Positions 17,590-26,506 of a stretch of 64,000 nucleotides of DNA are shown piece after piece; positions within the stretch are counted from its first letter, which is position 1, and each line of letters begins with the position of its first letter. A program made the translations under genes and the position numbers. The notes beneath the pieces were generated by a model that saw only the letters and a list, made by a program, of their open reading frames with translations, searched no databases and had not been told where the DNA came from. The stretch is from Methylotuvimicrobium alcaliphilum 20Z (GTDB lineage: Bacteria; Pseudomonadota; Gammaproteobacteria; Methylococcales; Methylomonadaceae), in assembly GCF_000968535.2 (NCBI RefSeq), contig NC_016112.1, forward strand, positions 4,526,001 through 4,590,000. Reading direction: 5' to 3'.

Positions 17590-18066
17590 ATTGTCCTCTC
17601 AACGATAGCGTCGAGACTTTCGAGGTAGTCTACCAATGTCTCAACAAATGTTCGATCTCGTTCATAGCGACCGAGTGACAAATCTTACAATAAGCGATGC
17701 TTATGCAAGACTCCTTTGTTCTAACCGTCATGTTAAACGTACAAAAACCGAAAACCAAATTTAATTCCTAATTCGATGACATTTTATTTCGGTTGATATA
17801 ACGCCAATTAGGAATTCCTATTTAAAAAAGCGCCTCGATATACCCGTCGTAGCTCAAAATTCGGCGCCTGGGTGTCCGCTAAAGGACGCCGTGAATACGT
17901 CCGTCCATGTAGGCTCTATATCAGCTCCATGCTGGCAAAGCCTTTATCGGACACCCAGGCGCCTCCTCCGGCACTGCCGAAATTTGAAGTGCGAAAGGTA
18001 TAACATCAGTGCCTTTTCAACGGAAGGTGCTAAAATCTCCGCTCGTTACTACTTATCAAGGTTTTT
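17590..18066. other. Intergenic region with a family B element
   Basis: 477 bp without a gene between the divergently oriented lipoprotein and cupin genes. It contains the family B element at 17839-18002 and, before it, AT-rich DNA with an inverted pair CCTAATT/AATTAGG around 17767-17817. The cupin ribosome site (AAGG) is at 18058-18061. Confidence 0.45.
17839..18002. repeat. MITE-like element, family B
   Basis: The 164-bp element starts TATACCCGTCGTAGCTCAAA and ends with the inverse of TATACCTTTCGCACTTCAAA, the imperfect terminal repeats of this family. Inside are GTGAATACGTCC and CATGTAGGCTC (parts of the shared core on the opposite strand) and a long palindrome (GGCGCCTGGGTGTCCG ... CGGACACCCAGGCGCC). 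No coding potential. Confidence 0.7.
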
Positions 18067-18342
18067 ATGTCACAAATCAAGATTGAACATCAACCGAGCG
18101 AAGCCCGTTTAGTAGAATTAGGTGTTTCGGACTGGGACATTTGGGAGAAAGAAGTTTCCAAGTTTTCGATCGACTTCGACGAAACAGAAACGGCCTATAT
18201 TCTCGAAGGTGAGATCATTGTAACGCCCGAAGGCGGCGAGCCGGTCCGAATCCTTCCAGGCGACTTGGTCGTTTTCCCCGAAGGTTTAAACAGCGATTGG
18301 GAAGTCGTTAAGCCATTGCGCAAACATTACAGCTACGATTAA
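18067..18342 (+). CDS. Small cupin-domain protein
   Basis: A 91-residue single-domain cupin. The core contains DETETAYILEGEIIVTPEGG and the second motif ILPGDLVVFPEGLNSDWEV, typical of the Cupin_3/EutQ-like group of short barrel proteins. The metal-binding His set of classical cupins is mostly replaced (Glu/Tyr positions), so it may be a binding or regulatory protein rather than an enzyme. It stands alone between a repeat element and the convergent copper ATPase gene. Confidence 0.75.
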   Translation: MSQIKIEHQPSEARLVELGVSDWDIWEKEVSKFSIDFDETETAYILEGEIIVTPEGGEPVRILPGDLVVFPEGLNSDWEVVKPLRKHYSYD

Positions 18343-18401
18343 AAACTGCTTGAAACGGACTTGCGATTTTGTCAGCCTCAAAATTAATGAGGGCGATTAG
18401 C

Positions 18402-20891
18402 TCATTTTTTCCGGTTCAGGCGTAGCGAATTGACGATGACCGACACCGAACTGAGAGCCATCGCTGCCGAGGCGATGGCCGGGTTAAGCTTACCGGCCAC
18501 TGCAAACGGTATTGCAATCGCGTTATAACCGAATGCCCAAATCAGATTTTGTTTGATAATACTTAGCGTATTCTCGCTCAATTCGATGGCATCGGCGATT
18601 TTGCCGATATCGCCGTCCAACAGCACCAAGTCGGCTGCTTCGATGGCGATATCGGTGCCTTTATCGATCACCAGGCTGACATTCGCGGCCGCGAGCGCCG
18701 GCGCATCGTTAATGCCGTCGCCGATCATCGCGACTTTGTGCCCGCTCTCGCGTAATTGACGAATCAATGCTAATTTTTTGGCGGGATCCGCTTCGGAATA
18801 CACGGTAACGATCCCTACCTGCTCGGAAATATGTCGGGCCGCCAGTTCGGTATCGCCGGTCACCATCCAGGTATCGATCCCGGCTTGATGCAAATGTTCG
18901 ACAACTTGTCGGGCGTTCGGCCGTATCGTATCGGTAGCGGCAAACAACGCCGCCGCGCGCCGATCGATTGCAAGATAAACCAAGGTCTTGCCTTGCAGAG
19001 CCAGTTTTTTTGAGGTCGCTTTAAGCGGTGTTAAATCGATCTGGTGTTGTTTCATCCAGAGATCGCTGCCAAGCAATAATTGACGGTCACCGATTTGAGC
19101 GCGAATACCCCGATCCGGCGCATTATGAAATTGCGAGGATTCTTCTATTTCCATGCCACGCTCTTTGGCGTAGCGTACAATCGCTTGACCTAAAAAATGT
19201 TCCGAATTGAACTCCGCTGACGCGGCAAACTGCAACAGACGCTCGTCGTCGAAATCCGATATATTGAAGAAGTCGCTTATTTCGGCAACACCTTCAGTGA
19301 TCGTGCCGGTTTTGTCGAATAAAACAGTATCGATGGACGCCGCCGTTTCTAGGGCTTCGCCGTTCCTAATATAAATGCCGCGCCTGGCCGCCTGACCGGT
19401 TCCCACCATCGTTGCCGCCGGTGTTGCCAAACCGAGCGCGCATGGACATGAAATTAACAATACGGCAATCGCATTGGACAAAGCATGCGCTACCCGCTCA
19501 CCAGCCAACAGCCAGCCTCCGAAGGTCGCACCCGACAATACGATCACCGACGGCACGAACACCGATGCGACGCTATCGACGGTTTTTTGGATTTTCAATT
19601 TCGACGCCTGAGCCTGGTCGACCATATGGATCAAACCCGACAAGAAGGTATCCTTGCCGGTTGCGGTGGCGCGCATTTGCAGTACGCCGCTACCGTTGAT
19701 GCTACCATCGTAGAGTCTATGGCCGGGCTCTTTGATCGCGGGCATCGCCGAGCCGGTTACCATTGCTTCGTTGACGCTGGATAACCCTTTGATCACTTCG
19801 CCGTCTGCCGGAATGCGCTCGCCCGGCCTGATCAGAAGAATGTCGCCGATCTCGATTTGTTCGGCCATGATTTTTAATTCTTTGCCGTCTTTGAGCAATG
19901 TCGCTTGATGAGGCTGTAGATTCACCAATTTGCGTATGTCTTGAACCGCCCGATTTTTTGCTAGTTCTTCCAGATAACGGCCTACCGTCACAAAATCGAT
20001 AATCGCGGTCGCTGCACCGAAATAGACATGACGGGAGGGACGAAATAATGCCGGAATGCTGTAGGTATAAGCCGCGCCAACACCTAGCGCAACCAGACTA
20101 TCCATCTCGGCAGCGCCGCGCTTGGCTTGATTAAACGCTTTTTTGAAAATGTCTCGGCCGCCGCCGATAATGGCGGCACCGGCTAAAACGGCTTGTATTA
20201 ATAATAGTGTGCGCGATTTTGAGCCGATCGCACTCAGTAACCATACCGGCACGCTCAATTTGCCCAGCGCCAGTATTTGCCGTTTGGCTTTATGTAAATG
20301 CTTGCGCTCAAGATCGAATAATAATTTTCGTTCGGCCAAGGAATCGATCGAAAAGCCCTGATAGCCATTGTCCGCGATAATTTTGAATAATTTATCTTTC
20401 GGCAAGTAAGTTTTGATCCGCGCGGTTTCGGAAATGTAATTGACACTGGCGTGAAGCACATCAGGCTGCCGTTGCAGGACCATTTCCAAATATAATGCGC
20501 AGGAGGCGCAGCTCATATCGCCGACACCGATGACATAGTCTTGAGCAAGTTTGTCGGAATAATTTTTATCCCGCTTTAGGCTTTTCAGCACTTCGCGCGG
20601 TTGCACGCCGATATTGGCGATTACGGCATCAAGCAGATGCAATAGATTTTCGAACGGCAATTTTTCCGGATCGTAAAATATTGTTAACGACCCAATCTGC
20701 GGCGTGATATTGACCGATTCAACGCCTTCGCGTTTCAACAATAGAATTTGCAAGATATAAGCACGCTCTCGATCTTTTCGTAAACTCGGAACGATGATGC
20801 GGAGCCGTTTGTTTAAGCGGTGTGCAATCGAAAAATGCTTGGTCGGTTGTATCGTATCCATATTGCCCATTTTTATGTTTCCGTCGGCCAT
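18402..20891 (-). CDS. Cu(+)-translocating P-type ATPase (CopA-like)
   Basis: An 829-residue P1B-ATPase. Two N-terminal HMA-like domains are visible: the first (about 20-95) lacks CxxC, the second (about 117-180) has GDMSCASC. Later come the membrane metal-site motif SCPCALGLATP, the phosphorylation site DKTGTIT, the TGD loop MVTGDTELAARH, the hinge GDGINDAPALA and helix motifs FGYN and MALSSVSV. These helix motifs fit Cu(+) transport. It would export excess copper, relevant to an organism with copper methane monooxygenase. The degenerate first HMA domain is notable. The start could also be a nearby downstream ATG. Confidence 0.85.
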   Translation of the reverse strand: MADGNIKMGNMDTIQPTKHFSIAHRLNKRLRIIVPSLRKDRERAYILQILLLKREGVESVNITPQIGSLTIFYDPEKLPFENLLHLLDAVIANIGVQPREVLKSLKRDKNYSDKLAQDYVIGVGDMSCASCALYLEMVLQRQPDVLHASVNYISETARIKTYLPKDKLFKIIADNGYQGFSIDSLAERKLLFDLERKHLHKAKRQILALGKLSVPVWLLSAIGSKSRTLLLIQAVLAGAAIIGGGRDIFKKAFNQAKRGAAEMDSLVALGVGAAYTYSIPALFRPSRHVYFGAATAIIDFVTVGRYLEELAKNRAVQDIRKLVNLQPHQATLLKDGKELKIMAEQIEIGDILLIRPGERIPADGEVIKGLSSVNEAMVTGSAMPAIKEPGHRLYDGSINGSGVLQMRATATGKDTFLSGLIHMVDQAQASKLKIQKTVDSVASVFVPSVIVLSGATFGGWLLAGERVAHALSNAIAVLLISCPCALGLATPAATMVGTGQAARRGIYIRNGEALETAASIDTVLFDKTGTITEGVAEISDFFNISDFDDERLLQFAASAEFNSEHFLGQAIVRYAKERGMEIEESSQFHNAPDRGIRAQIGDRQLLLGSDLWMKQHQIDLTPLKATSKKLALQGKTLVYLAIDRRAAALFAATDTIRPNARQVVEHLHQAGIDTWMVTGDTELAARHISEQVGIVTVYSEADPAKKLALIRQLRESGHKVAMIGDGINDAPALAAANVSLVIDKGTDIAIEAADLVLLDGDIGKIADAIELSENTLSIIKQNLIWAFGYNAIAIPFAVAGKLNPAIASAAMALSSVSVIVNSLRLNRKK

Positions 20892-21004
20892 TTAACTATC
20901 CGCTTCAGCATAACCGCTTATCAATAAATTACAAGCCCCTTCTTTTAGTATGGTTTAAAGCCGGAACCAGATGCCCATTCACCTTTCATCTTTCATCTTT
21001 CTCC

Positions 21005-21032
21005 GCTCACTGCTCACTGCTCACTGCTCACT
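21005..21032. repeat. Heptanucleotide tandem repeat at a gene 3' end
   Basis: Four exact tandem copies of GCTCACT (21005-21032), preceded by a shorter CATCTTT repetition. On the minus strand the repeat encodes the last residues and the TGA stop (21023-21021) of the CoA-disulfide reductase/rhodanese gene. Confidence 0.8.
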
Positions 21033-22769
21033 GTCACCATTATAAGTCTCATAAGTTTGCATACCACCCGATAAATTTCTAACCCGAAATCCGTTTTGCT
21101 GCAAAATCCGGGTGGCATTGTAAGCTCTTTGCCCAACGCCGCAAACGACCCAAATTTCCCGCTCACGGGATAATTCATTTAACCGATCGCGTAAATTATC
21201 CAATGGAATGTTTATCGCATTCGGAATATGTTTCTGCAGAAATTCCGCTTCGGTTCGCACATCGACAAGCTGAGCCTGTGTAAAAGGATCGTCCAATATA
21301 AACGCGAGTAATTGCGCCGCTTCGTCCTTATCTTCCGTAACTTGTACATGCGTTTCGAGTAACTCTTCCCATTTTGCAAGCGGATGCATCCCGCGCAATT
21401 GATTGGCCGCGATCATGCCGGCTAAATTCACCGGATCTTTGGTCGCTCCGAATTGCGGGGCATAACATAATTCGGCTTCCTCTAAATCATAAACGCTACC
21501 GCCCATTTGTATGAACGCCGAGATGACATCGACACGCCGCGCCACACCCGACTCGCCGAGCGCTTGAGCGCCGAGAATTTTGCCGTTGCTAGTGTCGTAT
21601 AACAATTTCATGTGAATCGGCTTCGCTCCCGGGTAATAGCCGACATGATTACCTGGATGCAAATAAACCTTTTCATAATTTTCATAATTGATCTTCTGTA
21701 AGGTCTTTTCGTTAACGCCGGTACTGGCAATTGTCAAATCGAAAAGCCCGCAAACCGATGTCCCTTGAACGCCTCGGTAGGTCGACGGAATTTCTTGCTG
21801 ATCTCCATTGCTTAATATTGCCGCGGCCGCCAATCGACCTTGCCGGTTTGCAGGACCGGCCAAGGGTAATAGTTGCCATTCTCCGGTTATGACATTCCGT
21901 ACTTCGACTACATCACCGACCGCCCAAATATGAGAGTCGCTGGTTTGCATGGTTTCATCGACTCGGATTCCGCCTAAATCTCCGATGGCCAAACCGGCTT
22001 GACGGGCTAATTGAGTTCTGGGTTTTACGCCAACGGAGACCATGACCGCATCGCTGATTATCGATTCGCCGTCTTGCCGGTGCACGGTTAGCGTTTGATC
22101 TTGATTCAGCTCAAATCGGTTAACTTGGCAGTTAAGCTGCAAATCAATATCGTTTTTTTGCAAATACTGCGCGACAAACCTAGCCATTTCCTTATCTAAC
22201 GCCGGCATGACTTGATCGGTCGATTGCAACACGGTTACCTTTAAGGCCCGTTTTTTTAAATTCTCGGCTAACTCTAAGCCTAAAAATCCGGCACCTAAAA
22301 CCACTGCGCTTTTCATATTCGCCAAATTGCCGCGTATTTTGCGGCTATCCGGAATCGTTCTTAACACGTATATACCGGGTAAATCGATGCCGTCGATATC
22401 GGGCCATACGGCTTCTGAGCCGGTCGAAAGCACTAAGGCATCGTACGATTCATTCCGCTTCCTGCCGGTTTTTAAATCACACACTTCTATACTTTTATTC
22501 GTTCTATCGATCGCTAGAACTTCGCTATCGGTACAAACACGAATATTGAATCTTTTTTCGAATAACTCCGGTGTCGCCACGAGCAATTTTTGTTCGTCGA
22601 CAATCACGTCGCCAATAAAATAAGGTAATCCGCAATTGGCAAAGCTGACATAGGAGCCCATTTCGAAAATGACGATTTCACAATGTTCGCACAGTCGGCG
22701 AAGCCGGGCAGCGCAGCTTGCTCCCCCTGCGACACCGCCGATAATTAATATTCTTTTGTTCATTGTCAA
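21021..22769 (-). CDS. CoA-disulfide reductase-like flavoprotein with C-terminal rhodanese domain
   Basis: A 582-residue fusion. Residues 1-445 form a pyridine nucleotide-disulfide oxidoreductase: FAD motif IIGGVAGGASCAARLRR, active-site Cys in FANCGLPYFIG, NAD motif VVLGAGFLGLELAENL and WAVGDVVEV. Residues about 485-575 form a rhodanese domain with LVDVRTEAEF and the catalytic loop VCGVGQRAY. CDR-RHD proteins reduce CoA persulfides, disulfides or polysulfides with NAD(P)H; the exact substrate is not clear. The ATG choice is MTMNK or, two codons later, MNK. The 3' end lies in a tandem repeat. Confidence 0.85.
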   Translation of the reverse strand: MTMNKRILIIGGVAGGASCAARLRRLCEHCEIVIFEMGSYVSFANCGLPYFIGDVIVDEQKLLVATPELFEKRFNIRVCTDSEVLAIDRTNKSIEVCDLKTGRKRNESYDALVLSTGSEAVWPDIDGIDLPGIYVLRTIPDSRKIRGNLANMKSAVVLGAGFLGLELAENLKKRALKVTVLQSTDQVMPALDKEMARFVAQYLQKNDIDLQLNCQVNRFELNQDQTLTVHRQDGESIISDAVMVSVGVKPRTQLARQAGLAIGDLGGIRVDETMQTSDSHIWAVGDVVEVRNVITGEWQLLPLAGPANRQGRLAAAAILSNGDQQEIPSTYRGVQGTSVCGLFDLTIASTGVNEKTLQKINYENYEKVYLHPGNHVGYYPGAKPIHMKLLYDTSNGKILGAQALGESGVARRVDVISAFIQMGGSVYDLEEAELCYAPQFGATKDPVNLAGMIAANQLRGMHPLAKWEELLETHVQVTEDKDEAAQLLAFILDDPFTQAQLVDVRTEAEFLQKHIPNAINIPLDNLRDRLNELSREREIWVVCGVGQRAYNATRILQQNGFRVRNLSGGMQTYETYNGDSEQ

Positions 22770-22867
22770 TTAAGGTTCCTGAATGACTGCTTACGCCCAC
22801 GTTAAGCCGACAACAATCGGAGTTTTGAGCTTTTTTCGATTCGAAATACGAACTATTTCAGGCAAAT

Positions 22868-22897
22868 AAAAAGCCGATAAGTCATTATCGGCTTTTT
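22868..22897 (-). terminator. Intrinsic terminator of the RuMP operon after fba
   Basis: A 13-bp perfect stem (AAAAAGCCGATAA / TTATCGGCTTTTT) with loop GTCA lies 15 bp after the fba stop. The T-run works in both directions, but no plus-strand gene precedes it, so it ends fba. Confidence 0.85.
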
Positions 22898-22911
22898 AGA
22901 ATGCGAGGTTA

Positions 22912-23991
22912 TTACAACGTGTTGCTTGCGTTTAAGTCTTGGAATGCTTGTTGCAGACGAGTGACCATGCCGACTTGTCCTGCACGTTGCCAAACGCGAG
23001 GATCATAATATTTTTTATTCGGCTTGTCGTCGCCATCAGGGTTACCGATTTGGCCTTGCAAATAACCTTCGTTTTTCTTATAGAATTCCATTACGCCAGC
23101 CCAGGTTGCCCATTGAGTATCGGTGTCGATATTCATTTTAACGACGCCGTAGCTGATCGACTCTTTGATTTCCTCAGGAGAAGAACCCGATCCACCATGG
23201 AAAACGAAAGTCAGGCTATTTTCCGGCAAGCTGAATTTTTCTGAAACATATTTTTGCGAATCTCGCAAAATTGTCGGAGTCAATTTAACATTGCCCGGTT
23301 TATACACACCGTGCACGTTACCAAATGATGCGGCAATCGTGAAACGGTGGCTGATTTTGCTTAAATTCTCATAAGCATAAGCGACGTCTTCCGGCTGAGT
23401 ATATAGCAGTGAGTGATCCATATCGGTATTGTCAACGCCATCTTCTTCGCCACCGGTTACACCCAATTCTATTTCCAGAGTCATATCCATTTTGGACATG
23501 CGTTCCAAATATTTACCGCATATTTCAATGTTCTCTTCCAGACTTTCCTCGGAAAGATCCAACATGTGCGAGCTGAATAACGGCTTACCTGTTTTTTCGA
23601 AATGCTTTTCGCCGGCATCCAATAAGCCATCGATCCATGGTAATAGCTTTTTCGCGGCATGGTCGGTATGCAGGATAACCGGTACACCGTAATGTTCCGC
23701 CATCAGATGAACATGCTGTGCACCGGAAATAGCGCCTAAAATCGAAGGCATTTGACCTTCTAAGTTAACGCCTTTACCGGCGAAAAAAGCCGCGCCGCCG
23801 TTGGAAAACTGAATGATAACGGGGGATTTCGCTTTAGCTGCGCTTTCAAGTACCGAGTTAATCGTATCGGTACTGATAACATTGACTGCGGGAAGCGCAA
23901 ATTTGTGTTCCTTACAAAACGCAAAGACTTTTTGTACATCTTCACCGGTTACGACACCCGGTTTAACTATATCTAAAATTTTTTGTGCCAT
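22912..23991 (-). CDS. fba: Fructose-bisphosphate aldolase, class II
   Basis: A 359-residue zinc aldolase of the FbaA type, cleaving fructose-1,6-bisphosphate to dihydroxyacetone phosphate and glyceraldehyde-3-phosphate. Motifs: VILHTDHAAKKLLPW (Zn His and catalytic Asp), ELGVTGGEEDGVDNTD, NVHGVYKPGNVKL (Zn His), and FVFHGGSGSS. It is the last gene of the RuMP run, giving the cleavage step of the glycolytic variant. The terminator follows directly. Confidence 0.95.
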   Translation of the reverse strand: MAQKILDIVKPGVVTGEDVQKVFAFCKEHKFALPAVNVISTDTINSVLESAAKAKSPVIIQFSNGGAAFFAGKGVNLEGQMPSILGAISGAQHVHLMAEHYGVPVILHTDHAAKKLLPWIDGLLDAGEKHFEKTGKPLFSSHMLDLSEESLEENIEICGKYLERMSKMDMTLEIELGVTGGEEDGVDNTDMDHSLLYTQPEDVAYAYENLSKISHRFTIAASFGNVHGVYKPGNVKLTPTILRDSQKYVSEKFSLPENSLTFVFHGGSGSSPEEIKESISYGVVKMNIDTDTQWATWAGVMEFYKKNEGYLQGQIGNPDGDDKPNKKYYDPRVWQRAGQVGMVTRLQQAFQDLNASNTL

Positions 23992-24121
23992 TTTGGGTTC
24001 CTATATTAAAAAACAAACCCGTTTTCGCGACAACTGCACAAAAACGGGAAAATGTATTTACGGATAAAATTATATAATTTCATGCGATTCATTCCCTGTA
24101 CCGCAGTGTCGAAACTTATTC

Positions 24122-25108
24122 TTATCCTTCTAAGGATGCCAAACGCTCAGCCAACAGTTTTTCCAAAGTTTCGAGCGCTTTAGTGAATCCATCGATACCT
24201 TCGGATAATTTATCCGTCGCCATTCTGTTATCTGCATGCATACTTTCGAAAGTTGCTTTATCGATAGTGATTTTTTCAATCGCTTGTTCAGCAGCTTTTG
24301 CAGGGTCGAGTTTGCGAGGCAAATCGCCTTCGGTTGATTGCAGTTCACCCAGCAGCGAAGGCGAGATCGTTAATAAATCGCAGCCCGCCAATTCGGTGAT
24401 TTCCCCGATATTACGGAAACTCGCGCCCATAACTTCAGTTTTATAACCAAATTTTTTGTAGTAGTTGTAAACGGTCGTAACCGAAACAACACCCGGATCT
24501 TCTGCTGGTGGATAAGAGTCGCGTCCAGTATCTTTTTTATACCAGTCCAGAATACGTCCGACGAATGGAGAAATCAGTGTAATACCCGCTTCAGCGCAAG
24601 CGATCGCTTGATGCAATCCGAATAATAAAGTCAGGTTACAATGAATACCTTCTTTTTCGAGAACTTCCGCTGCTTTAATGCCTTCCCAAGTCGACGCGAT
24701 TTTGATCAGGATTCGCTCTTTTGAAATGCCTTTGGCTTCGTATTGTGCAATGATTTCACGACCCTTGGCAATTGTTGCTTCGGTATCGTAAGACAGTCTG
24801 GCATCGACTTCTGTCGATACGCGGCCAGGGATGATATCGAGAATTTTCAACCCGAATGACACGGCCAATCGGTCGAACGCTAAAGTCACGACTTCGGCAG
24901 CGGAAGCGCCTGCTCCTAATGTGGCTCTTGCGCCTTTCAGCGTATCGTCGACGATGTCCTGATATTGAGGCATTTGAGCCGCTGCCGTAATCAACGAAGG
25001 GTTAGTTGTCGCATCCCTTGGTTTGTAAGTTTCAATTGCTTGAAGGTCGCCGGTATCCGCGACAACGACGGTCATTTCCCGAAGTTGTTCAAGTAAATTT
25101 TTTGCCAT
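24122..25108 (-). CDS. tal: Transaldolase
   Basis: A 328-residue class I transaldolase of the TalB group. The Schiff-base Lys is in [12 protein letters not shown], and the family motifs [20 protein letters not shown] and [13 protein letters not shown] are present. It transfers a dihydroxyacetone unit from fructose-6-phosphate in the regeneration of ribulose-5-phosphate. I choose ATG 25108, with the ribosome site AAAGGTG six nt upstream; a GTG three codons earlier overlaps that site. It lies between the TGVxKYL protein gene and fba. Confidence 0.95.
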   Translation of the reverse strand: MAKNLLEQLREMTVVVADTGDLQAIETYKPRDATTNPSLITAAAQMPQYQDIVDDTLKGARATLGAGASAAEVVTLAFDRLAVSFGLKILDIIPGRVSTEVDARLSYDTEATIAKGREIIAQYEAKGISKERILIKIASTWEGIKAAEVLEKEGIHCNLTLLFGLHQAIACAEAGITLISPFVGRILDWYKKDTGRDSYPPAEDPGVVSVTTVYNYYKKFGYKTEVMGASFRNIGEITELAGCDLLTISPSLLGELQSTEGDLPRKLDPAKAAEQAIEKITIDKATFESMHADNRMATDKLSEGIDGFTKALETLEKLLAERLASLEG

Positions 25109-25220
25109 TTTGTGCACCTTTATTTGCTGTTGTATTAATCTTTATGCTTCCAGGCTATCTTACCGTGTCAATTCATTTATCGGTAACTCATGCCGGGAAG
25201 TGAAATGCCAATTAAAGCGA

Positions 25221-25404
25221 TATACCCATCGTAGGATCATAATTCGGTTCCGAGACCCGTTCAAAGGCCTAGCGCCTAAATTATCCAAAACGATTAACCA
25301 AAGGCCTATGGAATTTAGGTAGTGGGTGAACACGCCCCTGAAGGCTTTATGCCAAGCACCCCGCCGCCTTAAGCATCACCGAAAATTGCAATGCTAAAGG
25401 TATA
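25221..25404. repeat. MITE-like element, family B, in the RuMP operon
   Basis: It begins TATACCCATCGTAGGATCAT and ends with the inverse of a TATACCTTTAGCATTGCAAT end. It holds the internal palindrome CGCCTAAATTATCC ... CTATGGAATTTAGG. It sits between tal and a small doubtful reading frame, within the 25118-25415 gap that holds nothing else. Confidence 0.7.
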
Positions 25405-25415
25405 TGCGAACCGCT

Positions 25416-25619
25416 TTAATTAAGTTGTTTGGATTCGGTTCCTAACTCGTCAAACGATCGAGCATAGCTTTGATGTTTTATGTAATCATTCGATTGCATT
25501 TCGTTATCACCCACATGCCCGTATTGGTCCATCGTGATTCGAAACAGCAATCGATCGATACCGGCCTGCATCAACATAAAGTCATCTAGCAAGCCGGTAA
25601 TCTCTCTAGAAAATATCAA
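25416..25619 (-). CDS. Doubtful small protein or gene remnant
   Basis: A 67-codon frame from TTG 25619 that remains open about 15 further codons upstream (to a TGA) but with no ATG. The sequence looks protein-like (SREITGLLDDFMLMQAGIDR, DQYGHVGDNEMQSNDY) but I do not recognise it. It may be the 3' remnant of a longer gene or use the TTG. It lies in the RuMP operon between the TGVxKYL gene and tal, just beside a family B element that could have disrupted it. Confidence 0.3.
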   Translation of the reverse strand: MIFSREITGLLDDFMLMQAGIDRLLFRITMDQYGHVGDNEMQSNDYIKHQSYARSFDELGTESKQLN

Positions 25620-25732
25620 ATGCCGGTTAATTATTTCATCCGTGTCGATGAAACAGCGGCCTCAAGCCTTCTGTGTTTATCCGGCAGGCAAACATCAATT
25701 GTTTGCTCTTTATCCATTAGCGCTCTTCGATT

Positions 25733-26404
25733 TTAGCCTTTAGTACGAAGATATTTTGACACGCCGGTTTCCGATTCCAGTTCTTTCTTTTCCAAATATT
25801 TATCGACGCCAGTAGCTGCAACTTTTTCTTGTACCGAAGCCGCTTGTTTTTCCAAATATTTAGCGACACCAGTTACGGCAGAACCTTCAAGTTTGCTCAG
25901 GTATCTTGCAACACCGGTTGTTCCACTATTCTCTTGATAATAAGCCGATGTGCTCGCACTTGATTTAGCCGCACCCGAACCTCTTCTAAACAACACAAAA
26001 CCGATAGCGGCCAATACGGCGACTAGGATTACTAGAGTGTTATCCGATTTCGCTTCTTGAGTCGCCGATTCGGCACTCGCGACTTCAGCACTTGAGCTCG
26101 CAGAAGACGAGCTTGATTTGGTACTTGGAGCCGCTACTTTTGGCGTTGTATGCTTATATTCACTATCTTGATAAACCACTTTCGGTTCGAAATTGGTTGC
26201 AGGATATTGTGGGTCAGGCTCTGTCGTTTTGGCAGTAGCTTCTGCCTTGGCAGGCTGTTTCTCTGTATTGGCGATATAGTCGGCATCCTGATATTGAACC
26301 TGTGGTTTAAAATCAGATGCCGGATATTTATCTTCAGCACCTGCTATCGGGCTGGATAGTAGCAAGGATGCCAAAGCACCCATGGTAATAGTATTCACTT
26401 TCAC
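25733..26404 (-). CDS. Membrane-anchored TGVxKYL-repeat protein in the RuMP operon
   Basis: A 223-residue protein of no family I recognise. Order: signal peptide (1-23, cut after AGA), two periplasmic repeats (27-43 and 67-83, YPASDFKPQVQYQD and YPATNFEPKVVYQD), a Ser/Ala-rich linker (91-118), a transmembrane helix (123-139) followed by RR, and a C-terminal tail with four copies of TGVxKYL/TGVARYL at 163-169, 178-184, 198-204 and 213-219. The RR after the helix predicts the tail is in the cytoplasm. It is codirectional between tkt (102-bp gap) and tal. A scaffold role for RuMP enzymes is inference. Confidence 0.75.
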   Translation of the reverse strand: MKVNTITMGALASLLLSSPIAGAEDKYPASDFKPQVQYQDADYIANTEKQPAKAEATAKTTEPDPQYPATNFEPKVVYQDSEYKHTTPKVAAPSTKSSSSSASSSAEVASAESATQEAKSDNTLVILVAVLAAIGFVLFRRGSGAAKSSASTSAYYQENSGTTGVARYLSKLEGSAVTGVAKYLEKQAASVQEKVAATGVDKYLEKKELESETGVSKYLRTKG

Positions 26405-26506
26405 GTTGTTCCCCTTTCTGCTGTAGGAAGCGGAAAAGCCATCCGGTACTAACGCATTTCCGAATAACTTTTCGCTCTGTGTAATGTTAATTGTTAAAGT
26501 TAATTA

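Noticed and set aside
21005-21032. CRISPR array
   Set aside because: The units are 7-bp tandem copies with no spacers; no cas genes in the window.
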